IMG/VR virus record: IMGVR_UViG_3300000575_000132
Span: 274 to 52,822 of that record
DNA length: 52,549 nt
Source: a virus
Strand: one strand, 5' to 3'
Shown: one piece after another, positions 40,363 through 48,655 of the stretch
Layout of the letters: each line of letters opens with the position of its first letter
Numbering within the stretch: position 1 is the stretch's first letter
Made by a program: the position numbers and the translations under genes
Notes under the pieces: model-generated
Told to the model about the DNA's origin: nothing
Database searches by the model: none
The model's input: the letters and a program-made list of their open reading frames with translations, nothing else

Positions 40363-40998
40363 TTATTTGTAGTAAAAGCCCAAACGGGCATGAGGAATAT
40401 TTTTTTCTGCGTCTACATAGTCGTCATGGAAACGGTAGCCTTGTTTTTCTAGGTTTTTGCATGTTTCTTGCGGAGTGTCGTCCCATACACTTATAATTTC
40501 TTGTGCACCGTCGGGAAAATCTTCTCCCCACCTTAGATGTATTTCAATTATACAATTTCCTATGAATTCCATGTTTATACGAGCAACGTCTTGTAATTCG
40601 GTAATCCAGTCAGGCAACGGAAACTGTTTATTTGCTATTTTTTTCCAGGAATGAAAACGATAGAGATTTTTCATGTCGGTATAACCCTTGCTGGTATGAA
40701 CAGCCACCAGGCAGTTGTCCTGCCATTCAAAGTTTACGCTGTATTGATCACCTTCAAACCTTTCGCACCAGAAGTGAGCCGGAGGAATTTCCAATATCTT
40801 ATGTTTTTCTAGATAACACATCTTTGCCTGTGCTGCCATTCCGCCTAAATTCATTATTGGACGTACACAGTAATATCCTGACCTTGGCACAGGCATAGGT
40901 GCAGGTCCGCAAGTGTAGCCCAATCTCATACTCAGTTCCAGTTTGTTATATATCCATCTGTGCTGTGGATATAATGCCCATGCGTCCCAGTCTTCCAT
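40363..40998 (-). CDS. Conserved phage protein of unknown function
   Basis: 211 residues. YPQHRWIYNKLELSMRLGY, GPAPMPVPRSGYYCVRPIMN and FWCERFEGDQYSVNFEW are a set I recognise from marine phages; the arrangement resembles an ATP-grasp-like front end but lacks a clear catalytic motif. The stop lies just upstream of the 40331 promoter. It overlaps its GNAT-like neighbour by one base. Confidence 0.6.
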   Translation of the reverse strand: MEDWDAWALYPQHRWIYNKLELSMRLGYTCGPAPMPVPRSGYYCVRPIMNLGGMAAQAKMCYLEKHKILEIPPAHFWCERFEGDQYSVNFEWQDNCLVAVHTSKGYTDMKNLYRFHSWKKIANKQFPLPDWITELQDVARINMEFIGNCIIEIHLRWGEDFPDGAQEIISVWDDTPQETCKNLEKQGYRFHDDYVDAEKNIPHARLGFYYK

Positions 40999-41414
40999 TA
41001 TACGAATTCAAATCCTTGTAGTTCTTGTTTATACGGAGCAGATTCTCCCAGATACAAATACTGGAACCCCAATCTTTTATATCTGGCACACTCTGATCTT
41101 ATAGATCGATACCCCAGTTTCTTAGCAGGGTCTTTATAATTCCATGCAAATTGGTCTGCCATACAACTATTTTGAGACGGATATAGGTATATCAGGGAAA
41201 AAGCTTCTAAATTGTTGTTTGAATCAAAATAACCAATAATTTCTGTATTTGCTGCTTCTAGTTCTTCTAGAAATATGGGCAGAACGCTGTTTAATTGCTT
41301 TACGGTAGCATATTGTTTATAAATCAGTTGTATTTCCCTGTACCAATCTGAAGTCAACAAAGCATAAGGAATCTCTCGATAGTTGGTGTTTGCCAGGCAT
41401 ACTCTGCAATACAT
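40998..41414 (-). CDS. GNAT-like acetyltransferase (tentative)
   Basis: 138 residues. IIGYFDSNNNLEAFSLIYLYPSQNSCMADQFAWNYKDPAKK LGYRS and ECARYKRLGFQYLYLGES follow the strand-helix order of a GNAT fold, with the acceptor side first. The acetyl-CoA loop is not obvious. One base separates it from each neighbour, so this is one operon. Confidence 0.45.
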   Translation of the reverse strand: MYCRVCLANTNYREIPYALLTSDWYREIQLIYKQYATVKQLNSVLPIFLEELEAANTEIIGYFDSNNNLEAFSLIYLYPSQNSCMADQFAWNYKDPAKKLGYRSIRSECARYKRLGFQYLYLGESAPYKQELQGFEFV

Positions 41415-41867
41415 CTAGATACTTAGCAGGTTATCCAGCATATCTTTAGGCCAACTGTCATAATAGCCTTTTTTGCGTAAACTCTGTCTGTATTTTTCCA
41501 GTTTATGTCTGGTTTGTACGATCAGTATAGGATATACACCGTTGTTAAAAACAACGTCTTCCAGTATTTCTGGCTCGCTGGGATGGTCTTCTAGTGCAAC
41601 CAGATCTGGATTGCTTTTGTTAAATTGGTTAGCAAGATCGATCAGCTCTTCTGGTGTTATAAGATCTGTAAACACAAGAACAACAGCATCTAGATCAGAT
41701 AGGTCAACAGTAGCAGGAAAAGTCTGTTGTGTCACATAAACAAAATCCAATTTGTTGTCTTGTAATGCGGGTTTTGCAAAAGGACAAGAAGCAAGACCGT
41801 TCAGTGTTTTTTGAGGTTTTGACAGATCATTGTAGATCCAGTGATGCAGATATTCTACAGGAGTCAT
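41415..41867 (-). CDS. Phage protein of unknown function
   Basis: 150 residues. HHWIYNDLSKPQKTLNGLASCPFAKPAL opens it; the SCPFAK segment is distinctive and recurs, as far as I recall, in related phages. TVDLSDLDAVVLVFTDL and GVYPILIVQTRHKLEKYRQSLRKKGYYD follow. No function can be given. Confidence 0.55.
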   Translation of the reverse strand: MTPVEYLHHWIYNDLSKPQKTLNGLASCPFAKPALQDNKLDFVYVTQQTFPATVDLSDLDAVVLVFTDLITPEELIDLANQFNKSNPDLVALEDHPSEPEILEDVVFNNGVYPILIVQTRHKLEKYRQSLRKKGYYDSWPKDMLDNLLSI

Positions 41868-42211
41868 CAGACACCAAATCGGTTAGGACGCCTCTGAGCA
41901 ACTGGTGACTGAGTATTGGGAGAATCTATTTCTCCTTTTTTGTCGGTGCTGTCTCCGATGTCGTTAAATTTTACCCCTCGAGATTTTAGAAATTGTTCGA
42001 ATTCCTGCTTTTCTTCAGGAGAATAAAACATGGTCATTGCATTGTTGCCTACCTGGTTATAGGTGTCTTTTTCTGCTCTAAACTCTTTCATAAGAGTAGA
42101 AAGTTCATACGGAGAAATTTCAATATTGAATACATTTTCCTGAGAGATCAGTGTTTCCATCAAGGAAAAAGTTTCTAGTAAATCTTTTATTTGGTCTTTG
42201 TGCGACACCAT
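41867..42211 (-). CDS. Phage protein of unknown function
   Basis: 114 residues. An N-terminal helix (HKDQIKDLLETFSLMETLIS), a middle with YSPEEKQEFEQFLKSRGVKFNDIG and a Pro/Gln-rich tail that ends RRPNRFGV. It overlaps its downstream neighbour by one base. No family is recognised. Confidence 0.5.
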   Translation of the reverse strand: MVSHKDQIKDLLETFSLMETLISQENVFNIEISPYELSTLMKEFRAEKDTYNQVGNNAMTMFYSPEEKQEFEQFLKSRGVKFNDIGDSTDKKGEIDSPNTQSPVAQRRPNRFGV

Positions 42212-42214
42212 GTT

Positions 42215-42787
42215 TTACAAATCACTGACTATTTCTGCAGTTTTGTCGTCATAGGGCCTTATCTCTCTAAAGTTGCCCTGTCTTTGATATCTTTCTAGTT
42301 CTGATTTTATCTGGTCAGGTCTAAGATCACCGCTCAGCCGTTCTGCATTTCGTGTTGTTAATTTTTCTGGGCTGAGTCCTAGTAGTATTCTAAATCCTGT
42401 TGGTTTTCTAACTATCTTATAATAAGCAACTCCTGAAGGGTCTGAATGAAACTTCATCTCTTCCTTGAGTCGTTTATGCAAGTTGTTAGCATAGTCTCTA
42501 GATTCGGGCGTGTCAATTTTTTGATCTAACGGTGTCCCTGCGTTCGCTGGACTCATGTCGTAATCTAGAGAATGGTATACTGAGGATAGATAATCACTCG
42601 CCTTTGTGATTTTTGCAGCTTGCCATGCTTCTAGGTCTGCGGTTCCTTTCAGCATTTCGTGCAACTTAATGGAATATTTTGCCATTTTATAAAGTTGCGA
42701 CCTGGCCATCTGTAGTTCGTGATCTGTTTCGGCTTCTGCAGCCAGTTGTGCTAGATCCTCTTTTAGTTTTTTTTGTCTATTCGTCAT
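42215..42787 (-). CDS. Conserved phage virion-type protein, helical
   Basis: 190 residues. HELQMARSQLYKMAKYSIKL and DLEAWQAAKITKASDYLSSV, then VYHSLDYDM is a pattern I know from head-associated proteins of marine T4-like phages. The rest is charged and helical. GATAAATA lies just upstream, overlapping the stop of the preceding gene, so it would be late. A head or scaffold role is inferred. Confidence 0.6.
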   Translation of the reverse strand: MTNRQKKLKEDLAQLAAEAETDHELQMARSQLYKMAKYSIKLHEMLKGTADLEAWQAAKITKASDYLSSVYHSLDYDMSPANAGTPLDQKIDTPESRDYANNLHKRLKEEMKFHSDPSGVAYYKIVRKPTGFRILLGLSPEKLTTRNAERLSGDLRPDQIKSELERYQRQGNFREIRPYDDKTAEIVSDL

Positions 42788-42808
42788 AGCTGATTCCTAT
42801 GTGTATAC

Positions 42809-42820
42809 ATTATTTATCGC
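42809..42820 (-). promoter_or_regulatory. T4-type late promoter candidate (CGATAAATAATG)
   Basis: GATAAATA on the minus strand at 42818-42811. The last codon and stop of the preceding gene (CGA TAA) are inside it. It lies 24 bases before the start at 42787. Confidence 0.5.
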
Positions 42821-43800
42821 TTAACAGGTTTACCGCCCATTAGGTTGTTGTCAACATCTAGAGCATTTTTAGCAGTGCCATCTGGGTTTGTTTTCTGTGG
42901 AGCCTTGGGCACACCTTTCTTGTCTCTCTTAATTTTGGCTCGTGCTGCAATCGGGTTTGCGACACTAGCAACAGAACCCGCTGAAGTTGCTCCTGCTGTT
43001 GCAGATTCTTGCATAACAGACGAAATAGTAATGCCTGGATCGTTCAAGAACTCGGCTTGAGAAGTTTTGTCTTTACTTCCACGTTCAACTTCGCTGTGAT
43101 AACTAATTGGGTACTCAACTAATTCGCCGCGGTATTGGTCATTTACATCTACAGTGTATCGCGAACTCTCGGCAATGCTAGGGGCTTGAGATATCATTTG
43201 GCGTGTTAGGGTAAAAATCGGTCTAGGCAACTTTTCTTCCTGTCTGATATTACGATCATATATCCTCTGCATGTTAAAAGTTTTTTTGTCGTCGTCGTCG
43301 TCACTGACCAAAAGATAAAGTCGCCCGTTTTCTTCGTATACTGCTCCAAATTCAGGAATAGTCTCAAGTGCTTCTAATAGTTTTACATTGAAAATTACAG
43401 AAGAACTTCGTTTCCGTTTTCTATCAGTGCGAGTGCCTAACTGTCTATCCTGGCGTTGTCTCTCCCGCTCTTCTTGGTCTTGTCTTGCACGTTCTACTTC
43501 TTCTGGCTTAATATCTGTGTCTATTTGCTTTTCTGCTTCTTTTTGTAAACGAGCCTTGCCCCATTGCTCTCCTGCAGGTGGAAAAATTTTCCTAACAGGT
43601 ACTCTATCTTTGTATATTGCAACAAATTTAGAAGGAAACCTAATTTCACCTTGTACTAAATTTTCTGGATCTGTCCATGCTGTTCCTACTGGGCCAGTTT
43701 CAGATTTGCCAACCATAATTTGGTAGCCGTTATAATCATATTTTGATAGAACCTCGGCTTCGACTAACTTGTTATTTTCGAATAGTTCTCTAAATCTCAT
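42814..43800 (-). CDS. Putative head-packaged protein with capsid-targeting-like leader
   Basis: 328 residues. The leader MRFRELFENNKLVEAE has Leu-Val-Glu|Ala at 12-15, the (L/I)-x-E|(A/G) pattern cut by T4 prohead protease gp21. A charged coil region (VERARQDQEERERQRQDRQL) and an acidic DDDDDKK stretch follow, then a Gly/Ala-rich end. ATTTTCGAATAGTT at 43774-43787 is identical to a stretch at 45721-45734 in another gene of this run, so leaders seem copied. Function after ejection is unknown. AAGGAAAG lies before the ATG. Confidence 0.55.
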   Translation of the reverse strand: MRFRELFENNKLVEAEVLSKYDYNGYQIMVGKSETGPVGTAWTDPENLVQGEIRFPSKFVAIYKDRVPVRKIFPPAGEQWGKARLQKEAEKQIDTDIKPEEVERARQDQEERERQRQDRQLGTRTDRKRKRSSSVIFNVKLLEALETIPEFGAVYEENGRLYLLVSDDDDDKKTFNMQRIYDRNIRQEEKLPRPIFTLTRQMISQAPSIAESSRYTVDVNDQYRGELVEYPISYHSEVERGSKDKTSQAEFLNDPGITISSVMQESATAGATSAGSVASVANPIAARAKIKRDKKGVPKAPQKTNPDGTAKNALDVDNNLMGGKPVKR

Positions 43801-43831
43801 TACTTTTCTTTCCTTAACTTGTGTTTTCTGT

Positions 43832-44269
43832 TTACCTTTTAATTAATGTGTACAGAACTTCGTTTTCATCCTCGTTGCTATCTTGTAATTTATATCCAAC
43901 TGATGAAGCAAATCGTTTTATCAACCTGTTATACAGTCGAACTCTAGAATCACCACCTATATCATTTTTTCCTGCTGAAAATTCCAGAGTCTCTGGATCG
44001 TTATCATGTATAAAATTTTCTATAATATTTAACACTGTTGAAAAAATAATAATTTCGTCTCCTCCGTCTGTAACATCAGTAACTTCATCAACAGTGAAAA
44101 CTACAGACCAGTCTCCTTGATTTCGGTCTGTCCAAAACTTTACTATCAATTCTCTATTTTTTATATTTGACTCATAATGTATATCATAATCTGTGTGAAA
44201 TATAATACGCCAATTGGAAGGACGGTCAAATAATTCCTTGATCTGAGTTTTAACTTCTCTAAATCTCAT
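43832..44269 (-). CDS. Conserved phage protein with leader MRFREVKTQIKELF
   Basis: 145 residues from the ATG at 44269 that overlaps the upstream TGA; an in-frame Met 11 codons earlier is inside the ParB-like gene. The body DWSVVFTVDEVTDVTDGGDE, then FSTVLNIIENFI and SRVRLYNRLIKRFASSVGYK is a domain I recognise from marine phages. The leader, MRFREVKTQIKEL, is like those of the neighbours, and its first 14 bases (44256-44269) are identical to 43787-43800. AGGAAA lies upstream. Confidence 0.6.
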   Translation of the reverse strand: MRFREVKTQIKELFDRPSNWRIIFHTDYDIHYESNIKNRELIVKFWTDRNQGDWSVVFTVDEVTDVTDGGDEIIIFSTVLNIIENFIHDNDPETLEFSAGKNDIGGDSRVRLYNRLIKRFASSVGYKLQDSNEDENEVLYTLIKR

Positions 44270-45747
44270 GATTTTTTCCTGCCTGATTTCATGTTCGCAC
44301 ACCAGTGGTACCCTTTTTGCTTTTCCCCACTGCTGTTCTTTGCTTTCTTACGTAAGCTGGTTACACTGCCCTTGCAACTAACACCGGCTTTTTTAAATCT
44401 ACCTGGGCGACTTTTGCCCTTCTTCTTACCGTCAGCAAAATTTTCGCCTAGGCGTGTTCGTTTTAAGATTTGCGTATTCCATATTTGATATGAAATATTA
44501 TCACCGTCTACCATACGCACGCCATCATAGCCCATGTTTTCAAGTTCGCCTGTGCTGTATTTGTCTATGTCGTCGTAGGAAGCCAACTTCGCTCGAGGAG
44601 ATATTTTAAACGCCATGTCCACACCTTTGCCCGATGTTACAGTGCTGTCCCAGTCGGTATTATCTACACCATTAAGCCAAAATGTTCCATCTGCGCTTTT
44701 ACTTAAATCTATAACCGCAAAATCTTCTGAACTTCTATGTATTCCGATTTCTCTTTCATTATCTTCCGCATATGTGTCTTTGGCAGTATGGGAAAAGTCT
44801 TGTATTAACTCTTGGATTGTAGCATCCTTGACTCTGATTACAGGAACTTCAGACACGCCTAATTTTACATATGCGTCATATCGATGATGGCCATTTACAA
44901 TAAAACCGTTTTTATCAACTACCAGAGGCTTATCGAAGCCGTCTTTTATGCTTTGTACAGTTTTATCTACCATGCCAGGAATTCTTTGATCCTGAGAAGT
45001 TTCTAGTGTAGATGGATCGACAGAATCTGATTCTAGATCATAATTGCCTTTTAGATCCTTCATGCTAATTTGAGGCATTTGATTTCTGGGAATATTTAGC
45101 TCATCTAGGATCGACTCTGCCAATCCTAGATTGTACAGCACATTAGTCGACTTTCCTTTAGTCTTTTTACTCAGTGTTGGCGGACGACCGTCTCGGTCCA
45201 CAGTGTTGCCAAACTTTGCAGCCTGCTTTTTAACTTCATCAGGACCGACATCTCGAGTTTGATTCTGCTTGGTTATTCTGCCAACGCCGCCTTCTTTTAT
45301 TTTCTTGCCCTTTTCTACAGGCGAGATATCAGTTGATTCATTTTCTACTAGATCCTCAATAACAAATACTTTTTGTATTGTATGACCATAATTCTCTTTT
45401 CTTTGTATAGTTGCACAAGAAAATTTTAAACTGTTTTCTTTTTGTCCTTGTTTTACATTCACAACAACGATTATGTCTGTTTTTAGATCTTTTAGAATTA
45501 TCTGCTGCCAAGGATCTAATTCTAAAAAATGTTTTTTACCATTAAATTTTGCATGATTTTTAAAAAATCTTAATAATTCTGTCATTTTGATTTTTGGTCG
45601 ATTTCTTTCGTCTAATGCTCTTTCGACAAAATGTTGTGTAAATTCCAGTTTATCAATATTATAGCGAGATAAAGCCCTTTCGGCAAAAATGCGCACAGTT
45701 TCTAAATCAGAGGGCGACATATTTTCGAATAGTTGTGAAAATCTCAT
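44266..45747 (-). CDS. ParB/Srx-like domain protein with head-targeting-like leader and Cys-rich basic tail
   Basis: 493 residues. Leader MRFSQLFEN, a first domain to about 140, and a central ParB-like part: DKPLVVDKNGFIVNGHHRYDAYVKLG, with the GHHR motif. A third domain from about 350 has DMAFKISPRAKL and NMGYDGVRMVDGDNISYQIWN, akin to ADP-ribosyltransferase-like ends in phage proteins (weak). The tail has KKAGVSCKGSVTSLRKKAKN and KGYHWCANMKSG, a basic Cys segment common in phage virion proteins. ParB-like folds often bind nucleotides or cut DNA. If packed in the head, it may enter the cell with the DNA. Confidence 0.6.
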   Translation of the reverse strand: MRFSQLFENMSPSDLETVRIFAERALSRYNIDKLEFTQHFVERALDERNRPKIKMTELLRFFKNHAKFNGKKHFLELDPWQQIILKDLKTDIIVVVNVKQGQKENSLKFSCATIQRKENYGHTIQKVFVIEDLVENESTDISPVEKGKKIKEGGVGRITKQNQTRDVGPDEVKKQAAKFGNTVDRDGRPPTLSKKTKGKSTNVLYNLGLAESILDELNIPRNQMPQISMKDLKGNYDLESDSVDPSTLETSQDQRIPGMVDKTVQSIKDGFDKPLVVDKNGFIVNGHHRYDAYVKLGVSEVPVIRVKDATIQELIQDFSHTAKDTYAEDNEREIGIHRSSEDFAVIDLSKSADGTFWLNGVDNTDWDSTVTSGKGVDMAFKISPRAKLASYDDIDKYSTGELENMGYDGVRMVDGDNISYQIWNTQILKRTRLGENFADGKKKGKSRPGRFKKAGVSCKGSVTSLRKKAKNSSGEKQKGYHWCANMKSGRKKS

Positions 45748-45974
45748 TTCTTACTACGTCCTCTAAAACCAGGTTGTTGGTTCATTGCACCGGTCATATA
45801 AGGCAAACTAAACCAAAGCTTAAACCATTCGTCTGTTCCTGGTTCTATGCCTTTCTCTCTTTCTATCTGTTTCTTTTCTGTGCCTGTTACAGAAATATTA
45901 GAACCCTCATAAGGTTCGTACCCTCGAAATTCATTAGTTATACCGGCGAGTTTTTGTAGTTCTTTTAAATCCAT
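45744..45974 (-). CDS. Small phage protein with LKELQKLAGIT start
   Basis: 76 residues. MDLKELQKLAGITNEFRGY is a typical start of small marine T4-like phage proteins; the end is GFRGRSKK. ATGA overlap with the ParB-like gene. The leader is related to, but not the same as, MRFxELF. No activity is known. Confidence 0.55.
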   Translation of the reverse strand: MDLKELQKLAGITNEFRGYEPYEGSNISVTGTEKKQIEREKGIEPGTDEWFKLWFSLPYMTGAMNQQPGFRGRSKK

Positions 45975-46307
45975 TTAATACTCGCCTTTGCGTATATTTT
46001 CGATTTCCTCTTCGGTAATTTTTGATATAATATTTTGCCTGTCTTCTGCAGTAAACAAATCGCTCATTTTTCTTGCTACTTGAAATTTTTTGCAATAGGT
46101 ATTCATTGCACTATCAACAATTCTGCCAAAGTGCTTTTCTCCGTCTGCACTTTTCTTTTTGTCATATTCTTGTTTCATATTGCATAATGCAGGATAGTAT
46201 TTGTTGCGGTAAAAAATAGGATCATTTTTCATAAACACAGTGATGTCTTCAACAACATCAAAAGGAAGTTTGTCCGTGTCCGTTGTTGTAAATTCATTAA
46301 TCTTCAT
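45975..46307 (-). CDS. Conserved phage protein with leader MKINEFTT
   Basis: 110 residues. DVVEDITVFMKNDPIFYRNK, then YYPALCNMKQ and DRQNIISKITEEEIENIRKG is a pattern I recognise from marine T4-like phages; function unknown. Leader MKINEFTTT is nearly the same as that of the gene at 46775, and the two share 16 identical bases (46282-46297 and 47145-47160). This points to a shared targeting leader. Confidence 0.6.
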   Translation of the reverse strand: MKINEFTTTDTDKLPFDVVEDITVFMKNDPIFYRNKYYPALCNMKQEYDKKKSADGEKHFGRIVDSAMNTYCKKFQVARKMSDLFTAEDRQNIISKITEEEIENIRKGEY

Positions 46308-46764
46308 CGGTTACCTCGTCGAAATTTGCACTTTTTTGCCAATCATATGAGACTTTGTCTTCGTTTATTGGGCCGCCTTTTGCCCATGTTCGGCATGTCC
46401 GTGCAGAGTGACATTTAAAATGATGCATCCAACAGTAGCCTAGTTCGCCGTCTTCGTCTGAAGTGGGTCCGGGTAAACAGTCTTTGATTCTTTCTGATAT
46501 GTCAAAAGCACTGCAATTAGCACACACAGATGATTTAGCGGCCTTTTCTGTAGTGCTCCAAAAATCTGCTATATCTTTCCAATAATCGCCTGGTTCGTCT
46601 ACATTTAAGGGACCGTACTGTATATGGTCCGCTTGTATGGCTTGATTTCTATTTTCAGTGTTAAGTTGTAGATCCTCAGTAGCAGGAGGGCAGGGCATCT
46701 TTGCTTCTGTTAGTTTAAGGGAAAATTCTCTATTTTGTATTGTTGCTATTTCGTTTATTCTCAT
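46297..46764 (-). CDS. Cys-rich conserved virion-type protein with cleavable-looking leader
   Basis: 155 residues. The conserved part of this family, as I know it from marine T4-like phages, begins at MPCPPATEDLQLNTENRNQA; here 22 residues, MRINEIATIQNREFSLKLTE|AK, precede it, and Leu18-Thr19-Glu20|Ala21 is a gp21-like cleavage site. The cysteines SVCANCSAF, KDCLPG, YCWMHHFKC and SARTCRTW suggest an Fe-S or zinc site. It probably enters the head and is cut there. Overlaps the next gene by 11 bases. Confidence 0.65.
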   Translation of the reverse strand: MRINEIATIQNREFSLKLTEAKMPCPPATEDLQLNTENRNQAIQADHIQYGPLNVDEPGDYWKDIADFWSTTEKAAKSSVCANCSAFDISERIKDCLPGPTSDEDGELGYCWMHHFKCHSARTCRTWAKGGPINEDKVSYDWQKSANFDEVTDED

Positions 46765-46774
46765 TTTTATACAC

Positions 46775-47170
46775 CTATAGGAATGATTTTTTTGGATCTA
46801 ATTTAAGTTTTTTTATGCTCCAAATAATTTGATCATACTTTCCATCATATATTAATTCACTATTGCCTAAATTGGGTTTGCTAGTGTTAATTTCTTTTTC
46901 AGCATCTTTATATGATTTTGGCTTGGCATGTTTAGGAGCATCCTTGGGCCAGCCTCCTCCTGCTACATTGTAATATGTTATTACTGAATAAACTTCAGGA
47001 TCTTCGACATCTAATTCCCAACCTTCAGGACCATGTGGATACGTTATATAAAGTGCTCCTTTCTGTATAAGATAAGGAACATTCAGTTTTTTTCTCTGTT
47101 TATTAAAGGTAAAGGTACTGATATTTTCTAAAAGTTCAATAACTGTTGTTGTAAATTCATCTATCCTCAT
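46775..47170 (-). CDS. Phage protein with leader MRIDEFTTT
   Basis: 131 residues. Leader MRIDEFTTTVIELLEN is similar to those of neighbours, with Leu13-Leu14-Glu15. The body YITYPHGPEGWELDVEDPEVYSV and NVAGGGWPKDAPKHAKPKSY is not a domain I know. The first bases match the gene at 45975, so the leader may have been exchanged. Confidence 0.5.
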   Translation of the reverse strand: MRIDEFTTTVIELLENISTFTFNKQRKKLNVPYLIQKGALYITYPHGPEGWELDVEDPEVYSVITYYNVAGGGWPKDAPKHAKPKSYKDAEKEINTSKPNLGNSELIYDGKYDQIIWSIKKLKLDPKKSFL

Positions 47171-47172
47171 TT

Positions 47173-47643
47173 TTATATTCCTAATTTTTCTGGAAATAAC
47201 ACACCGTCTTCTATTCTTTCGCCGCCATCATAGTATTTTAATTCCACAGGTAGATAATTCCACCCTAATTCCGCTGCAGCCATTATTCGGTGATTGCCTT
47301 CGTTTACCCAAGCTTCTCCGTTCCATGCAACTTGCACAAACGGAGCATACTCTCTGCCAAAATTTGTTAAAGGTAATTTTCCAGTGTCTTGCATTATTTT
47401 CTTAATATTTTCCAAATCCTTTTTTCTTACTTGTTTTTGCTCACCGCGATTACCGGGAAGTTTTTTCAACAGTTTTACTGGCAATTTTACATGATCTTCG
47501 AAATATGCTGTAATCGTTCCTGTAAAAGGTGCACCAAAATTATCTCTGCCTCGTTCTTTTGCTATACTAATTTTACGCTCCAGCCATTCCTCGTCAGGTA
47601 CATCTACTTTTAGATTTTCAGGTAAAATTTCCGAAATTTTCAT
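47173..47643 (-). CDS. ParB/Srx-like fold protein with leader MKISEI
   Basis: 156 residues. PFVQVAWNGEAWVNEGNHRIMAAAELGWNYLPVEL holds the GNHR-type motif that in ParB/sulfiredoxin-like folds binds nucleotide. Start MKISEILPENL is of the shared kind. A second ParB-like protein, with 44266, in this run. Substrate and partner unknown. Confidence 0.6.
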   Translation of the reverse strand: MKISEILPENLKVDVPDEEWLERKISIAKERGRDNFGAPFTGTITAYFEDHVKLPVKLLKKLPGNRGEQKQVRKKDLENIKKIMQDTGKLPLTNFGREYAPFVQVAWNGEAWVNEGNHRIMAAAELGWNYLPVELKYYDGGERIEDGVLFPEKLGI

Positions 47644-47647
47644 AATA

Positions 47648-48214
47648 TCACCAGGCTTTACAACTCCAATATCTGGCTTTTGTTTTGGGACCTGGATTAT
47701 CGCAGTTGTGTCTTGCTCTAAAGCTTCGGCGTTTATCAGGATTGCTTTTCTTTATCTTGGAATCAGGATCGCCAAAGTTTACTTTTTTTACATTGTCTGT
47801 CTTAGGATCCTTTACATATACGTGAAACTTTTTTGGACCATCAGAACTCCGTATAGGCTTGTTGAGTTTTACTTTTTTGCCCTGATATTCTGCTTCCCAT
47901 AGGTCATCTTCAACATATCCCAGTATTCCGAATTCTTCATAAAAATCGTCTAGGTTTTCTATTGTTATTTCGTCAGCTTCTTCCAGATCGTCTGCAGAAA
48001 TTTCGATATCAAAGTCATTATACCCTTCTGCAAAAAAGTAGTTTGCAATTTTTTCTGCAATCTTCTGAGACTGTTCTTCATTTGGACTTTTAGGAAGATT
48101 GATTTCGAATACGGTATTGCCTTGTGAAGTCTCATACAAATTGTACTCTGTGAAAGATTCGCTCAAAGCAACTGTTTCCTGTTTGTCCATTATAACTCGT
48201 GCAAAGTGTTCCAT
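47648..48214 (-). CDS. Conserved phage protein with basic Cys-containing C-terminal domain
   Basis: 188 residues. The C-terminal part KKFHVYVKDPKTDNVKKVNFGDP then RRSFRARHNCDNPGPKTKARYWSCKAW is a domain I know from T4-like phage virion-type proteins. The middle is acidic (ISADDLEEADEITIENLDDF). Near the start ALSE|S (17-20) looks like a possible prohead protease site, though the leader differs from the others. Function unknown. Confidence 0.6.
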   Translation of the reverse strand: MEHFARVIMDKQETVALSESFTEYNLYETSQGNTVFEINLPKSPNEEQSQKIAEKIANYFFAEGYNDFDIEISADDLEEADEITIENLDDFYEEFGILGYVEDDLWEAEYQGKKVKLNKPIRSSDGPKKFHVYVKDPKTDNVKKVNFGDPDSKIKKSNPDKRRSFRARHNCDNPGPKTKARYWSCKAW

Positions 48215-48221
48215 GTCGTCC

Positions 48222-48653
48222 TCAGTGATTAAAAAAGATACTGTTTATTGTTCCGCCTGACCAGTTTTCTACAACAATTCTTACAAAAACATAGTTGCCT
48301 GTAAAATTAACAAAGTCGTTTGCTTCTTCCTCGACCCCGGGTGTACTTTGTAGATCGTAGGAATTTTGGTATACAGTGAACCAGTCTTGGTTTTCTGGGT
48401 CGATCGCAAGTGTGGCCTGTATTTTAATTGTCGCAACAAGTCCTGCTAGGTTGTATTGAACAGTGTGTAAGCCATCTGCTCTGCCATACCAGCCATCTCC
48501 TCTGAGAGGCTCGGATTTAGCAGTGAGAATATCGTTAAAACCCAGGACGTCGGTTGGGTAGGTAATATTGACCCCTTCACGTTCGATAGTATCTCCCGTG
48601 TCAGGGTCTGAGAAATTAAATTTTAGTAAGAATGTTTCGCTTTTTGCCGGCAT
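48222..48653 (-). CDS. Phage virion-type structural protein
   Basis: 143 residues, strand-rich. ADGLHTVQYNLAGLVATIKIQATLAIDPENQDWFTV is the DGxHTV...IQASL...DWF pattern I recognise in marine phages. No ribosome site is seen before the ATG at 48653; the late-type TAAATA lies only 4 bases upstream, so the message may be leaderless. Late structural expression fits. Confidence 0.65.
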   Translation of the reverse strand: MPAKSETFLLKFNFSDPDTGDTIEREGVNITYPTDVLGFNDILTAKSEPLRGDGWYGRADGLHTVQYNLAGLVATIKIQATLAIDPENQDWFTVYQNSYDLQSTPGVEEEANDFVNFTGNYVFVRIVVENWSGGTINSIFFNH

Positions 48654-48655
48654 GT

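Noticed and set aside
42814-48214. Shared leaders as secretion signals
   Set aside because: They are charged and lack a hydrophobic core; the (L/I)-x-E sites fit a prohead protease better.
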